Shown here in pieces: positions 34,280 to 45,899 of a stretch of 64,000 nucleotides of DNA. The DNA lies in contig OY987308.1 of assembly GCA_963920635.1 (NCBI GenBank), positions 26,474,096-26,538,095 on the forward strand, in the 5' to 3' direction. Each line of letters opens with the position of its first letter. Within the stretch, counting starts at the first letter, position 1. This DNA comes from Pseudeuparius sepicola (lineage: Eukaryota > Arthropoda > Insecta > Coleoptera > Anthribidae). A program made the translations under genes and the position numbers. A model generated the notes under the pieces. That model saw only the letters and a program-made list of their open reading frames with translations, made no database searches and was not told the origin of the DNA.

Positions 34280-35585
34280 ATTCAAAAACACCCAGTTATA
34301 GTTTAATTTTTCATGGTTAAATCTTACGTGAAAATGCCTTCAATAAAAATAAATTATATTCTAAAGACTAAATAAAAAAGAACAATGTTAAAATTGTCCT
34401 AATAAACAAATAATAAAATCGGTTATTCTTGTTCAGTTGTTCAGAAATAAAATGTAACGTTTATATTTTTTATGATAATTGTTGTAACTATATCCGTTAG
34501 AAAAATTGGATAAATATAATATCATTGAGTAAAATATTACATGTATAACTTTTGAGTTGTTCCTTTCAATATAGATTGTTCTTCTATTTTACTCAATGAT
34601 AACAACAGCCTAGACTGACTATAAAAGATGTGGGTCCCACACCAGTTCGATGTTGTTAATCAATGCATGTATAAATGTTTAGAAGTAGTTTAAACGATTT
34701 TTTTGTATAATAATAAATTATATTATGTAAAAACAGGGTATATAAGACTAGTACGTGAAAACAATACCGAGGTTGAGTACATACGCACAAAAACTATAAG
34801 GGGACGATCGCCCTGTACAACACCGTCACCTCCCTCGTATCTACAGTGTGTGCTAAAAGTCTACGACTTGTAAATCTTTCGATGTTCGGCGTTTTGAATT
34901 AAGACAATCAAATTTTTTGTCAATCATACTACAGACTAAACGGGACTGTTTTTTGCTCAAAAATAAACGTATTTTCTATCTTGATTATACAATTTTTTGG
35001 CGTCTACACTAAATACTAACCAAATGTTATAAGTACATTGAAATGAGTACCTATGTTGTTTTTAGTAAGTTATTTTGCTAATAGTGACAATCAATTTTTT
35101 AATCCAGACGAATTCAGTATTCTTATACAACGCAAGTAAGTTAGTTTGACGTTATTTTTTTTTTAAGTAAGATGAATCTCCTCCCATTAAATAAAAAGTG
35201 TCTTTCATTCGATGTAATAACGTAGAATTATTAATATATATTATTATCATGGTAAACGTATCCAATAAATAATATTCACTGTTGAAATTATTGTTTTCTT
35301 TTGTACATCTCTTATCGTTCTGATTACGTCGTCACTATTTCAAAACAACATTTTTATCTACAAAATTTTCCACGCAATCTGCAGACGATTTTGACGCAAT
35401 GCCCTCAACTTTTTTATCACCCCGTACACACAAAGAAAATCCATTTTCCTTTCTGCGCATGCCCCGCGCCCTGAAAATCAATGTTCCCTTTTATTTGGCC
35501 AAAGGAAGGTCACGTTTTTGCCATTTCGACCCAGCGCTCTTACTTATATACCTACGTCCAAAATAACAACATTCAAAAGGGTGTG
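34280..35585. other. Intergenic region, no gene seen
   Basis: AT-rich. A GGGTATATAAGAC motif at 34,736-34,748 resembles a TATA box but no supported exon follows. The stretch 35,450-35,530 has a GCGCATGCCCCGCGCCC block, likely promoter of the TMEM181 gene. Confidence 0.5.
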
Positions 35586-35589
35586 AAAC

Positions 35590-37829
35590 ATGTCACGTGA
35601 TACAGCAAACTTGAGTTACGCCTATCAAGTGCCCTCAGGGGGGTACATAGCCAGATTGAGGAATGGTCTGAGCAAATTTAGCGACATTTTTAGCGAGTTC
35701 GACAAGTACATCGCTCCAGCATATCATCATGACCGATGCGAAAGGTAAAATAACAAAAAAAAAAACAAATATTGTCACTGCCGCAACATTGTTCTAGATC
35801 CGTTCAAATGCGCTTATATTCTATGCACAAAAGGGAGTTCGTGTTGGTTTTCTTAATGTTCTTCGCAGCCGTAGGACTTGCCATCTTCATAGGGCTAACA
35901 GGTAAGAAGGAAGGACTCAAAAACAACCCGAACATAAAAAACTTTAAGGTCCGCCACTGAGTCTAACGACGGAGATAGATGGCAAAGCCGTCCTGCCAAA
36001 GAACAACGTAAGTTTGAATTCTTCGATAGCCACAGGACCGTTCATAATGAAGACGCCGAAATTGACGACGTACAACCAACAACTCTGGCTGATCGCGATG
36101 TTTTCAACGAAGAATACAGACGAAGAGTCCGTCGAGAAATCATTCGACGTTTCGGTCGCTATAACCGGGCTGAACGAAGATCACAAACCCGAGAACGTTT
36201 TGCGTAATAGAAACAAGTAAAATTTTCTAAAATTGAAGGCGTGGTAAGCCGTTGGCATTTTTTTTAGGTCCATACATATAAAATGTGCCAAAGTGACGTG
36301 CGATGAGTTTTTAGTGTTGCATCTAGGATATTTCGATTACACACATTACATTACGACGGTGAAGTTTTTTGGGTTGGAGATTTTTCATAGCAAGTACACT
36401 ATAAACGAATTAATCTTCTATGTAGGTAGTTTAAAATACCACAAAAATTATCTACATAACATTATTTTGTAGTTCAAAACTTACAATCCCGATTATACCC
36501 AAATTGAGATATGGTTTCGGCTTATATTTTTGATAGGAACATTCTCTGTGGCTGTAAGTATGTTGTTTTTTAAAAATCTAGAACGGAACCTCATTTTTTT
36601 ATAGTGTTGGTTCTTTCAATCATTAAGAAAGTACCCAATGCACGTGTGGTCGTATGAACAAAGGTGGATGTCAATTCTTTTGCCACTGATGGCAGCTTTT
36701 GACAGTAAGAAACAATTTTAATTCTTTCCAGGGCACGTAAAATAAGGCTTCTCACTAGTTCATTTTTATTTGATAATAATGTTTTAAGAATTTACGTACC
36801 TCCAAGACTGCCGTAGAAAAAATATTATACGAGACACTTGCCTAAACGTGTGTTTTCCGCACTATTGCAAAAAAAAACACTTTAAGCACTTGTTACATAA
36901 ATTACTATTTTCAAATTTCAGACCCATTCTTTGCAATGGTATTCATGACAAGCTCGTGGCTTCCCGGTATGATAGACGCCATTTTTCAAAATACCTTTAC
37001 CAGCGCCATATTTTTGGCGATACTTTGTATACCGCATGGGATTATACAGAACGAAAGAAATTTGTACACATTTTATCTGCCCAAGTTGTTTGTTGTTGGG
37101 ATGTTTTATTTCCCACTGTTGGTGATGACCGTATGGATGAAACTAAATGAAGTTGAAGATCCCACCTTCGACCATAAGACTTTGCAAAATTTTCCGGTGA
37201 AATTTTTTTCTTGTAGGTACCTAACCATTTTTTTTATAACTTCTTTTTGTAGGTCGCTATAGCATTTCTCTATATTTCCATGGGAATGTACTTGATTTAC
37301 CTTATTTATTTAACCCAAAAAGCGTATACAGAACTAAGGTCAATGCCATATTTCGGTAAAAAAAAACTTCGAGGTGCTATATACTTATTATAGTTTCTAA
37401 TATTGTTTTTTTTGTAGCTTTAAGAATAAAATTTCTGTTCTTTCTGTCATTAATACTTCTCAGCGCGAGCTTTTCTATAACATCGACAAAATTCGGCATA
37501 GATATCTTGGAAGACAACTTCATATCAGATTTAAAGACGTCTTCGAAAGATTCCGTGCAATTCATGTCACAGTATGGCCTTTTAAATTTCTACGTTTATG
37601 CTTTGGCGTACGTGTATGCTCCAAATGGGAAAAATACTCAAGGTAAGACGCGTGGTGGCCCCAAGTGTGATCCCTGAGGAACACAATAACATTTTTAGAC
37701 GTAGTTATTACCAAGGATAATCCTGCGTTTTCTATGATAAACGACAGCGACGAAGATGTCATTTATGGTTCTGACGAGGACAGTAGGAGGCCGTTGAATA
37801 GGACCAGAGCAGACGACGATAGCGACTGA
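35590..37829 (+). CDS. TMEM181: TMEM181-like multipass membrane protein
   Basis: Predicted exons: 35590-35744, 35798-35901, 35949-36216, 36268-36421, 36473-36553, 36605-36704, 36922-37196, 37253-37355, 37418-37642, 37699-37829 (531 aa; all phases agree). The first membrane segment, EFVLVFLMFFAAVGLAIFI, is followed by a luminal domain with NQQLWLIAMFSTKN and CAKVTCDEFLVLHL. A C-terminal block of about seven segments includes IEIWFRLIFLIGTFSVACWF, MHVWSYEQRWMSILLPL, FFAMVFMTSSWLPGMID and RIKFLFFLSLLILSASF. It ends in an acidic tail. The order and the WSYEQRW motif match TMEM181 (GPR178), a Wntless/GOST-like protein. Cellular role in insects is unknown. Confidence 0.9.
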
Positions 37830-38040
37830 AGGAATTTGTGGAAATTATATTTGTGTCAAAGTATATATTTCTTCGTGGGAAGATAAAATAATTGGTTGGT
37901 AATTTGTTTTCATTTATAAAATATGTGATCATTAATTAGATATTTGTTTCAGAATATTGCCAGATATTCGTAGAGAAGGATGTCTTCAGAATTATTCGAA
38001 ATTTGATGTATGTTTTTTTAAATGTATGAGTGTTACGCAA

Positions 38041-38046
38041 AATAAA
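38041..38046 (+). terminator. TMEM181 poly(A) signal
   Basis: AATAAA 212 bp after the TMEM181 stop codon, 160 bp from the convergent poly(A) signal of the minus-strand transcript. Confidence 0.6.
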
Positions 38047-38201
38047 GATATTAATTTACAATAACTAGGTTGACCATCGCGTGATATCACACATTCTCCG
38101 GTTAAAACCAGAAACGAATAGTATTTTATGTTGATACCAACATTTTGAAGAGTCCAAGTTTATCTAAGAACAAAAATATATGTCGATTCGACACGTACAT
38201 C

Positions 38202-38207
38202 TTTATT
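38202..38207 (-). terminator. Poly(A) signal of the distal tau exon
   Basis: AATAAA on the minus strand, 69 bp after the stop of the exon 38521-38276. Confidence 0.6.
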
Positions 38208-38275
38208 GTGCTGCAAAACTATCTACGGGGATACAAATTTTTGACTGGGTGTCTTTTGATTTTGTGCTTCTTCTT

Positions 38276-38521
38276 CTAAAACCTCCACTTGGGCTTGCCG
38301 TCATCTTCCCGGGCGCTCCTGCTTCCAGTCCTTCTTGCTGAACCGGAAGTGGGTCTTTTCGGACCGGGATACCTGGCGGAAGCCGTTCTCCGGAAACCGG
38401 AAGCACGCTCTTCGTCCAGCGTGTTCAGAATTCTCCTTCTGCCTTCGAAACCGACTTGCAAAGACTGGGGCTGACGGAATTCTTCGTAGTCGTCCACTTC
38501 CGTGATTTGGACGCGTTTCTT
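38276..38521 (-). CDS. Probable alternative 3'-terminal exon of tau
   Basis: After acceptor CTTTTAG the frame reads KKRVQITEVDDYEEFRQPQS and ARYPGPKRPTSGSARRTGSR, stopping at 38276 after KPKWRF (81 aa). It has no own start, begins in phase 0 and has its own AATAAA. The nearest upstream minus-strand exons are those of tau, which also end in phase 0 (40316 or 40241). Skipping the 45-nt stop exon at 40197 would give tau a longer basic, Ser/Arg-rich tail. It could instead belong to an unseen separate gene. Confidence 0.5.
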   Translation of the reverse strand, partial: KKRVQITEVDDYEEFRQPQSLQVGFEGRRRILNTLDEERASGFRRTASARYPGPKRPTSGSARRTGSRSAREDDGKPKWRF

Positions 38522-39079
38522 CTAAAAGTTTTTCTTGCGTTTTTTTTGTGGGCCTTTCTAGGTTTGCGACTACTTACTTACTTTTGCGGTGTGTACTCAA
38601 ATAAACTACGCGTACTTGCAAATTTTATTTCGATAATTATATCAAGTTAACACAGCAGTAATTATGTAATAATAATTATATAATGTTAAAAACTTAAAAA
38701 AATGGTATAATGTAAAACAATAACAAACTTTTTACTTCGTGAATAATGTCTATAATAGTGAAATAAACTACCCAAGGTAACTAAAAGTGACTTAATAATG
38801 ATAATAGTAATATACCGTGCCAAAATAGGCAGTTAAGTGCCTTCTACAGTGTGACAAATAAATTCTCCAATGAGAAATTAAATATAAACTTTGTATCAAG
38901 CTCTTCAAAATTGTTAAGCTTCAAAAATGTATTTACTATAAAATATGTACCTGAAACTATATTTAGTTTAAACTATAATAGAGTATCATCTGACGGTAGT
39001 TTGTAAAAAAATGAAAGAAAATAATTTTAAAAACATTAATCAAACATGACTCTTGTTGCAAGCAATGCTTCAAGAAATC

Positions 39080-39540
39080 CAAGTATTTAAATCGTTTTAT
39101 TTTATTTTAATAGAAATTATATTAAAATAAGTAAATTTTAAATACTTTGTCATTAAAACATCCCTCTGGATTTAAATGATATTATCTTAAATATGTGTCT
39201 GAAGTGGTGATTTTTTATTTAAATACCTTCCTTGGTATTTGATCTTATGGGTGTATTTTTTTATTTACGGGAAGATTTAAATCTTCAAATAAGATTTAAA
39301 TCATTTACAAAGGATTTAAATGCTTAAAAATCATCTTAAATCAAATGTTTAAAAAATACTTAAAACTTTTATAAACGATTTATTAAATGATTTTTTTCAT
39401 AATAATAATAATAATAATAATAATGTTTTTAAATCATTTCAATTGAAATCTTTGTTAGCAATGTAAACCATTTTGAGTTATTTAAATCGTCCTTATTCAT
39501 TTAAATCATTCTTAACTATTAAAATCATTGGACATGCTAA
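39080..39540. other. AT-rich block with clustered ATTTAAAT motifs and an (AAT)n run
   Basis: Many copies of ATTTAAAT / GATTTAAATC lie in both orientations, with an (AAT)8 microsatellite at about 39,400-39,424. It lies in the gap between the two alternative tau 3' exons. No gene is visible from 38,530 to 40,190. Confidence 0.6.
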
Positions 39541-40196
39541 AATTGATATATTTGGCATTAAAGACAAAATATCTTTAAATAACACGGATAAAAACTTGCA
39601 AGTGGAACAATTTTTATATGTTTTTTTAAATTTCGAAAAATAATTGGAGTTGCTAAAGTTATTTGTTGTCTGAATTACAAATTGTTAAACTTATTTTCTC
39701 GCGATGCATACTTTATTTATCACACTGTACAGTGTTATACAATTATAGAAGCACTGAAAATGTTGCACTTCCTTCGCTTGGTCATATTAAATTTGTCTTT
39801 TTATCTAAGAGGAATACTTAATAATCACAACACCAAAGTTTCTACTTCTTCTAGAATTAAAGATAATTTATGCTTGAAAGATGTCCAGCCGCAAACGACA
39901 TAAATATTTTAATTACGCCTTTCTGTCTCTGGACATCTTAAGTTAGATTATCCTTCGGCCAGAACATACAAATATATAAATTATTTCCGAAATCAGACAA
40001 GCGTATTTAGTAAAATTTTAGGTGCATGTACAAACCAATAAACAACCATGGACAATTTAGCCACCAAATGCGGGGGGCCGCTGTTTCTTTTATCTCCCGA
40101 CAAAAAACCCTTTAAAACATCGACCAAAAACGACCTATCTAACATCTAAATCAGTCCCTGGAATCCGCCCGTTAACGAAGTCAACATTCCCTCAAT

Positions 40197-43100
40197 CTAG
40201 TGCTCCTGGTTCAAGTTCTCGTCAGGCTTGTGGTGGTCTGGCTGCGCGGGCAGTGAGTTCTAAAATACAGCGGTACCAACCTTACTGCGCATGCGTCGCT
40301 TCAACCGGCACTTACCTGCGAACCGGACAGCGAGTGGTTCACGCTCGCGCTGGATCTCTGCTTGAGGTAATCCTTGTCGTCGAAGATGCGCTTGTCGCCA
40401 CCTCTCGGCCGGTGCTTGACGTTGTCCAGCGAGCCTATCTTGCTCTGGGCGTGGACCTCGATCTTTTTCGACTCGATCTTAAAAATTACAAAAGCGGTAA
40501 CGCGCGGTCGGTACCGTGGGCTGCCTAGCTCGGGTGCCTTCTCAAAACTACTCTAAAGAACAACATTGTCTTACAAATCGAACACATAATATCGTGTGTG
40601 TACAACGGTGTTGTTTACGCTTACACAGTGAGAGTACTATAGTGTTGTGTATGTACACGGTGTCTAGAATTTTTTTTACCTCATCTCTAAAAGAGTAAGA
40701 TATGTCTTCTCCGTAAAGTTCGTCTTCGTCCTATACATTTTAAGTACAATTTTATATTCGCTTAAAAAAGTTAAAAATATACACTGTGACCCACTTCAAA
40801 CGCTATTGCGGCAGCTAAAACTGATAACCCGATCACTTCTTCACATTACCAAATCTAATATAGGACTAGAAGATATGTTTTCAGTTGACACGATATCTAT
40901 TAGCACAAAAAACATATTCATAACCGAAAATGACAGCTGTCAAATGGACTTTAACTTTTAAGCATGGAAATTAAATTTATATACGGCTAGTTAAGTAAAA
41001 CATTCATCTGACCTCAATGGGCTAGAGGCATGATTCTCGCTTTGCGTGCGAGAGGTCCTGGGTTCAAATCCCGGTTGCGGCTGCTTTTTTTATTTTTATT
41101 TTTTAAATTACATTTTCGAAGAGGGGAAATATTTATAATTTTTGTAGTTAATTTATTCCTAAGAAATTGGGTTGATGAATTATGGCTACATAGACACTGA
41201 ATAATAATTATCAAACTATACGCACTTGATTTCTTTTGGAATCTTATTTATATAACAAAACGCCATCACAGAGAACTCATTTTTTACCAAAGTTACTTTT
41301 AAATTTTTGAATCTGAAAATCACTATTTTTCTTGTAATTTTGGTATAAAGTCTTTGAAAAGCAATGTTGAAATATTATTCTTTTTCATAGTTAAATTAAT
41401 CAAAATGCATACCTACTTTTAATTTATATAAACTTTTAATATCTAGATATCCTTTTGGTTTATATAAATTTATTGTTGGTTCTAAAAAAGGGAGTTTATG
41501 GATGCATTATTTTGCAACTTTTTCAAAGGTTTTCTTGCATCTAAATTTTCTGATCCCCAAATCGGAATTAAATATTTTAATTTTGAGTATATTAATGAAA
41601 AGTAAATATTTTTCAAGTATTTCACTGGAATATATTTCTTTATCCCATATAAAATACATATTATTGGTGAAATACTGTTTCTAAGATATTTAACATGTAT
41701 TTTCCAACTAAAATTTGTGTCCAGATGTAAACCTAGAAGCTTAATAGAATTTGTATGTTTAATTTCATAATTATTATATGGAAGCTTTGGTTTAATATTT
41801 TTAATTAATTTACGTTTAGTGATAAACATATATTTGGATTTATCAAAATTCAGAGATATTTTCAGCAAAATAAACGATTATTGTAGCATCAGCAAAAAGT
41901 TTAACACTGCCTTTTAAATTTAAATTCGACACAGAATTAATGTATATCAGAAACATAACTGGACCTAATGTAGATCCTTGTGGAATCCCACAATTTATAT
42001 ATATCCATTTGAACTTTTGATTTCTCCAATTTGGACAAATTGATTACGTTTAGATAAATAATGTTATACCCATATTACCCAAACATTTAAGAAACATTTT
42101 TAACTGTATCGAATGCTTTACATAAATCTAGTGACAATAATTATTCTAATAATTAATTCGATAAACTTTTCATATCTCACAATTTTTACATTAGAGTTTT
42201 TGTATTTAGGTATTCCTATTGATAGTTAAACCGCGATTTTTCAATGGTGTCTAGAATTTTTATTGTTAGATGTTAGATATTTTTTAACAAAATATGTTGC
42301 AGTAGGCCTTGTTTTTTTTTTAATACGAGTATACTAAAGTTTTTGATGCCTTAGCGTTAAAAAAAACTAGATCAAAATCGGCTGATAAATACAAATTTCG
42401 GTTTGTAGTGGGGTCACACTGTATAATACCTAAACCATTAATTTATACCTTTATGTCACCACCTCCTGGGGTATGCTTAATATTATCCTTGGACCCAACT
42501 TTCGACTTGGCCTTATCCTTAAAGTCCAATTTAAGCGACTCGATTTTTTTCTCGCTACCTTTCGGTTTGTATGTTGCGTTGTCTAGAGAACCAATCTTAG
42601 ATTTTGCGTTCCACTGAAGCTTCTGCTGGACAATCTGGAAAAGAACCATCGAACAATGACGCCTTTCACCTTTTTAAAATACAACTTTTCTTTCTCCGGT
42701 TTTTGGAATGTACTTGTCGTTCTTCGCTTCGATTCTGGAAGAGGCGTTCTTGAAGTCCACCTTTTTGGTTTCTATTTTGATGTGACCACCGCCAGGCTTC
42801 CACTTCGCGTTTTCCAAAGATCCTATCTTAGACTTTACCACCTTCAAGTTCGGCGAGGGTGCCGCCCCCACTTGCACCTTGTTCATTGGAACCTCTGCAA
42901 CATCAACAACCTTAAAATGGTCCAAAATGGTCCGACCAACGCACTTTTCTTTTCTGTAGATCCTGGAGTGGTCGCAGTCGAATCCGGAGACTGTAAGCTC
43001 GGCGTCTTCGAATTTCTGGATAGCGACCTACCCTTGGTAGGCGTCGTGGATGACGTCCTAGGCTTGCCAGTCTTCCTTGGTGACCTAGCGTCGCCGTTGG

Positions 43101-44676
43101 TGGATGGATCCTGTACCCAAGAAACTTTCTTGAAGTGCCCCTATTCCAGAACGTTCGAATACTCACGTTTCCTTGAGTCGACTCGTCCACGCCGCTGTCA
43201 TTGTCGCCTTCTGCAACAAGAGAGAGAAGTGGTTAAGAAAATTGTAGAAGAAACGCGGAACAACCTTTATTGACCTGATCTCGCGGGACTCCTGGCAATC
43301 GGCGGCTTGCCGAGATCCAAGAACTTCTTCTGCTCTTGAATATTCGACTCCTTGCTAATAGTTTTGGGTGGTTGGGTGTGCTCCAGTTTGTTGTCGTTTC
43401 CATTCACGCTGCTGCCAATTCAGAAAAATCGTTACAAGCGATACGGGAACGTTGCGAAATTCTACCTGTTGACTTTGGGAGGGTCGCTGGTGGTTTCCGC
43501 CGTGTCCTTGACTTTCTTCCCTTCGTCCTCCGCGATTTTATCCATCCTGGACGTCGGCCTGGCTTCCGGACGAGTTGGGAACTCGCCATCCGACTTCCTG
43601 TCCAAACTTTCGTTGGGCACGTGCTCGGGATCCTTCCTCTCCTCCATTCTGCGTTCGACGGAAGGAGTTCTCGGTAAATATTCGCCCTTCTGCACGTCGG
43701 AGGTCATTTTGACATCCTCATACTTCGGGAGATCGATCTCGGGCGCGTCCAGAGTTCGGGATCTGCAAACACACCCGTCGTTTCACCGTTCCAAGACAAC
43801 CTTCTCGTCGGTCTACCTGTTTAAGAGTTCATCGGCGAATGGCGGCCTTTGTTGACCGCCGAACGGCGGCGTGGATCTCTGCTGGAACAGCTGCTGTCTC
43901 GGGGGCGGCAGCTGGGGCCTCGGGAACGGCGCTAGCGGCCTGAAATTCGCCCTCGGCTGTTGGAAGTTTTGTCCGGGAGGTCTCTGGACGAGTTGCGGGG
44001 GTCGCTGAGGAATAAACTGGGGCGACGGAGGTCCGGGTCTCGCTGGCGGAGGTCTCGGAGCTACCCCGGGCGGTTGACCAGCCGGAAACGGGGGTCTGTA
44101 GGCGTTCGGGAAGTTGGTGCGGCTGTCCAGGCGGCTCAGGGGCGGCCGCTGGTTGATCGCGACGCCTGGATGCAGCGGTGGGGGCTAAAGGAATATGCAT
44201 TCGGCTTTATGGGACCTTGGATGGTCGTTCTAAAAATACGTCGGCTAATTTCCTGAGTGGCAGGACCTTACACAACGCCGGGGGTGCAACCTATATTCGA
44301 CTATCGATTATTTCGATGGGGGATTCCGCTTAAAAAAAACGGTTCTATTGTCTCCCGTCACGGAATCTTAATTGGTTCGTATATAAGTCGCCCTATATCG
44401 TATTTATGGTGGTAGTATTTAAAAAAATGGGCCGCCGAGAGATTTCGGAGCGTGTGGAGTGCCGGGTGTGCCTGTCACAGGATGATACAATGTCGTAGAA
44501 ACACGGAAGCAATTTTTAAACTGCCTACATAGTTATAGGCAAACTCCACGGAACATATATATTTTATAGTAATAATTAACAAAAATTCCGTGTTCTCTTA
44601 CCATGTCCTGCATAATTTTCTCTTCTGTAACGTTATTAGGACCATTTATGACAGAAGCAGTCACTGGCTGCGACAT
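40197..44676 (-). CDS. tau: Tau/MAP family microtubule-binding protein
   Basis: Predicted exons 5' to 3': 44676-44602, 44184-43817, 43762-43466, 43408-43275, 43210-43167, 43110-42945, 42894-42686, 42634-42449, 40730-40680, 40477-40316, 40241-40197 (578 aa; phases all agree). MSQPVTASVINGPNNVTEEK is followed by a Pro/Gln/Arg-rich projection region, a Ser/Thr/Pro-rich basic region (SPRKTGKPRTSSTTPTKGRS), then five repeats: KSKIGSLENAKWKPGGG, a divergent IEAKNDKYIPKTG, KSKIGSLDNATYKPKGS, KSKVGSKDNIKHTPGGG and QSKIGSLDNVKHRPRGG. It ends PDHHKPDENLNQEH. Tau/MAP2/MAP4 proteins bind and stabilise microtubules, mainly in neurons. The 42686 donor (GTTGTA) is chosen by repeat spacing; GTATTT 3 nt later is the alternative. 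Further alternative exons are listed separately. Confidence 0.92.
40680..40730 (-). CDS. 51-nt acidic cassette exon of tau
   Basis: Flanked by ATGTATAG and GAG|GTAAAA, it codes DEDELYGEDISYSFRDE in phase 0 on both sides. It sits between the exons for repeats 4 and 5. Skipping it joins GGGDIK directly to IESKKIEV, restoring standard repeat spacing, so it is a likely optional exon. Confidence 0.6.
41011..41083 (+). repeat. tRNA-derived sequence (SINE head or tRNA pseudogene)
   Basis: GGCTAGAGGCATGATTCTCG resembles the D arm and anticodon stem of tRNA-Pro. GCGAGAGGTCCTGGGTTCAA then ATCCCGG gives the anticodon stem and T arm with a B box. The loop TTTGCGT would give anticodon TGC instead of a Pro anticodon, and the acceptor-stem halves do not pair. 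A T-rich tract follows. Not a functional tRNA gene. Confidence 0.6.
41482..42000 (-). pseudogene. Non-LTR retrotransposon reverse-transcriptase fragment
   Basis: One frame (about 42,000-41,870) reads CGIPQGSTLGPVMFLIYINS and VKLFADATIIVYF, the RT boxes around GIPQGS and the catalytic F/YADD. The second catalytic Asp is Ala here. After a frameshift near 41,868 the frame continues LKISLNFDKSKYMFITKRK, SIKLLGLHLDTNFSWKIHV and YLIPIWGSENL, the RT C-terminal region of Jockey/RTE-type elements. It is 5'-truncated and frameshifted, and lies in the tau intron. Confidence 0.82.
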
Positions 44677-45075
44677 TTTTTTAAGTTTCAACTGCAAAAG
44701 TTAATTTCGTTAAAAAAATGCTCTAAAAATTCTACTACGGTGACTCTATAGGGTGAGATTCGTGATATGCTGCCATTACGAAGTGTTTAAACGACTTTTA
44801 CTTGTGGCTAATTGGGAAATGTTATTGTGCTCGGTACTTTTTAATGCTGGCTAAACAAACTGAAAAGAAAAGTTTTCTGGCAGGGAAACTACGAACTCGT
44901 TACGAAGTATAGTAAAGCTCGTTCTATCTTGAAAACCATCTGTTTTATTGAAATTTTTAACGTTATTCTTTCGTCACTTCCGCGACAACGGTTGCAAATT
45001 TACAGGGTGAACGAAACTCGACGTCCCAAGAACTCGAAAACTCAAAATAAAATTTCGAAAATGGGACATACCAAT

Positions 45076-45695
45076 TATGACCGAAAATTAGCTTTCTTGA
45101 TGTTTGGGAAAATGGCCGCTGTGACGTCATCGATATTATTTTCCCAGGAACATACCATTTTTTCCATATATATTGAAAGTCCTCATCATTCTCAACAACT
45201 TTTGTAGGGAAAGATTTTCTGTATCTTTTCTTGTTCAAAATCTACAGGGTCTAATATGTAAAAAAACATGGAATTTTTCTAATCATTTTCCGAAATCTAG
45301 CTAAATTTATTCAATTGGAATATTTTTTAATTTGTTTTTGTAACAAACAATACAAATAGCAAACAAGTTAGTAACAAGCACAATTTAAAAATTTAAAAAA
45401 TATTCCAGTCGAATAAATTTAAGGATGCACAAGACACCCTAACATACTCTTAAATAATTTATGACTATCAATAATCGTTTCTATAGCTAGCTAGATTTCG
45501 GAAAATAATTAGAAAAAATTCCATATTTTCTTACATATTTGCCCCTGTAGATTTTGAACAATAAAATATACAAAATTTGTTGAGAATGATAAGGACTTTC
45601 AATATATAGGGAAAAAATGGTATGTTTCTGGGAAAATAATATCGATGACGTCACAGCGGCCATTTTCCCAAACATCAAAAAAGCTAATTTTCATG
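45076..45695. repeat. Long inverted repeat (foldback), arms ~240 bp
   Basis: Left arm (45,080-45,335) and right arm (45,393-45,695) are about 93-95 per cent complementary. Both contain GAAAATTAGCTTT, AAAATGGCCGCTGTGACGTC, CATACCATTTTTTCC and TTGTTCAAAATCTACAGGG. The right arm carries an extra 65 bp near 45,426-45,487. It lies in the tau 5' region between the two candidate first exons. Confidence 0.9.
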
Positions 45696-45899
45696 ACGAA
45701 TATTTTTCCAGAGATTTTCGGGGGTCTACCCCTTTGTACACTAAAATTTACAGTTTGAAACCAAAATTCGGTCAAAATTAAATATTTGGAAATTTCTAAA
45801 TGGCTGACCAGAGCATTTTTTTGAAAAGTGAAAGAAAGATTCTGCATTATCAAAAAAAAAACGTCTTAGCGTGGTCCGACTAAGCCGGTGTCTAGACCT

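Noticed and set aside
36848..37150. Overlapping frames of about 100 codons
   Set aside because: Only the second frame agrees with TMEM181; the first is out of phase.
41011..41083. Functional tRNA gene
   Set aside because: Acceptor-stem halves do not pair and the anticodon disagrees with the tRNA body.
42656..43273. A 205-codon plus-strand frame opposite the tau exons
   Set aside because: It is antisense to well-supported tau exons and shows no domain.
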